In this document: positions 12,340 through 12,588 of the stretch, one piece after another
Position numbering within the stretch: position 1 is the stretch's first letter
Layout of the letters: each line of letters starts with the position of its first letter
Assembly (NCBI GenBank): GCA_020351895.1
Contig: CP070672.1
Span: forward strand, 3,413,069-3,425,656
Direction: 5' to 3'
Origin: Thermoplasmata archaeon
GTDB taxonomy: Archaea; Thermoplasmatota; Thermoplasmata; GCA-020350865
Length of the DNA stretch: 12,588 nucleotides
The notes under the pieces: generated by a model
Databases searched by the model: none
What the model was told of the DNA's origin: nothing
What the model saw: only the letters and a program-made list of their open reading frames with translations
Program-made: the position numbers and the translations under genes

Positions 12340-12588
12340 CTACATGGGAACCTGCCAGATCACTTCCTCTTTTACATGAACCCAGTATCCATTACTTCTC
12401 TCAAAGGAATCAGATTCACTGAGCTCTTTCCATTTTTGGGTTGAGGCATTATATGCCCAGATCGAATCAATATCATCGCCGAAGGTGAGGTTGTTCAAGG
12501 CTGTACTTACACTATTATTACTTAATGAGGGTTAACCTACAAGGTTCCAGCCAGGATACAGGGTTACACTTTGGTTTTCAGTGGGTTC
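12340..12588 (-). pseudogene. C-terminal part of a surface-type protein, interrupted by an in-frame stop
   Basis: Read on the minus strand from the right edge, the frame gives ENQSVTLYPGWNLVG, then TAA at 12532-12534, then PSLSNNSVSTALNNLTFGDD ... SIWAYNASTQKWKELSE ... RSNGYWVHVKEEVIWQVPM, ending at TAG 12340-12342. This matches the 'GWNLVGYPS ... YWV' repeat domain known at the ends of many archaeal secreted or S-layer-like proteins. The stop falls exactly where the tyrosine of VGYPS is expected, so one base change (TAT or TAC to TAA) explains it, and the frame is open on both sides. The rest of the gene lies to the right. Either the gene is newly inactivated, the protein ends early, or there is a base-calling error. 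Positions 12289-12339 hold only AT-rich sequence. Confidence 0.6.

Overview
This window looks like a piece of an archaeal chromosome, most likely from the Euryarchaeota/Thermoplasmatota side of the tree; the exact lineage is a guess. The archaeal signs are a stand-alone ATP-pyrophosphatase subunit of GMP synthase, a wyosine enzyme (Taw1/TYW1), two tRNA genes with bulge-helix-bulge introns after position 37, TATA-like boxes about 25 bases before genes that often lack a leader, and strong GGTGA or GGAGG ribosome binding sites on other genes. Most of the window is housekeeping. It carries no phage, transposon or CRISPR genes.

Layout. Positions 1-821 (minus strand) hold the N-terminal 273 codons of succinyl-CoA synthetase beta. 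Positions 1037-1765 hold a VapBC toxin-antitoxin pair behind a promoter with four copies of a hexamer. Positions 1886-3965 form a four-gene minus-strand operon: free-standing AsnC/Lrp-type ligand-binding domain, small three-helix membrane protein, PurE, GMP synthase subunit B. A divergent winged-helix regulator follows (4161-4493).

Positions 4567-4792 carry tRNA-Asn(GUU) and a CAU tRNA, both with introns. They are followed by the oddest stretch of the window (4794-5103). Here two tandem 93-base units repeat the exact outer bracket of the second tRNA (GTGGGCCT ... AGGCCCAC) around an unrelated, well-paired hairpin. A third, decayed unit contains a separate perfect 10-bp inverted repeat.

A lysine/glutamate-rich membrane-anchored protein of unknown function (5305-6063) converges on a PHP-domain phosphoesterase that sits directly behind methionyl-tRNA synthetase (minus strand, 9005-6070). 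The synthetase has an EMAP-II type tRNA-binding domain and an extra tail that looks like a second, degenerate one. On the plus strand follow a MATE transporter, a zinc-ribbon protein and Taw1; the last two probably form an operon.

The right end (about 11985-12588) shows decay: frame-broken remnants resembling a TrmB-type regulator, and the C-terminus of a surface-type protein interrupted by an in-frame TAA.

Functionally the window combines purine synthesis (PurE, GuaAb), the TCA cycle (SucC) and a run of translation functions (two tRNAs, MetRS, Taw1). The stretch most likely to be undescribed is the tRNA-bracketed hairpin array.
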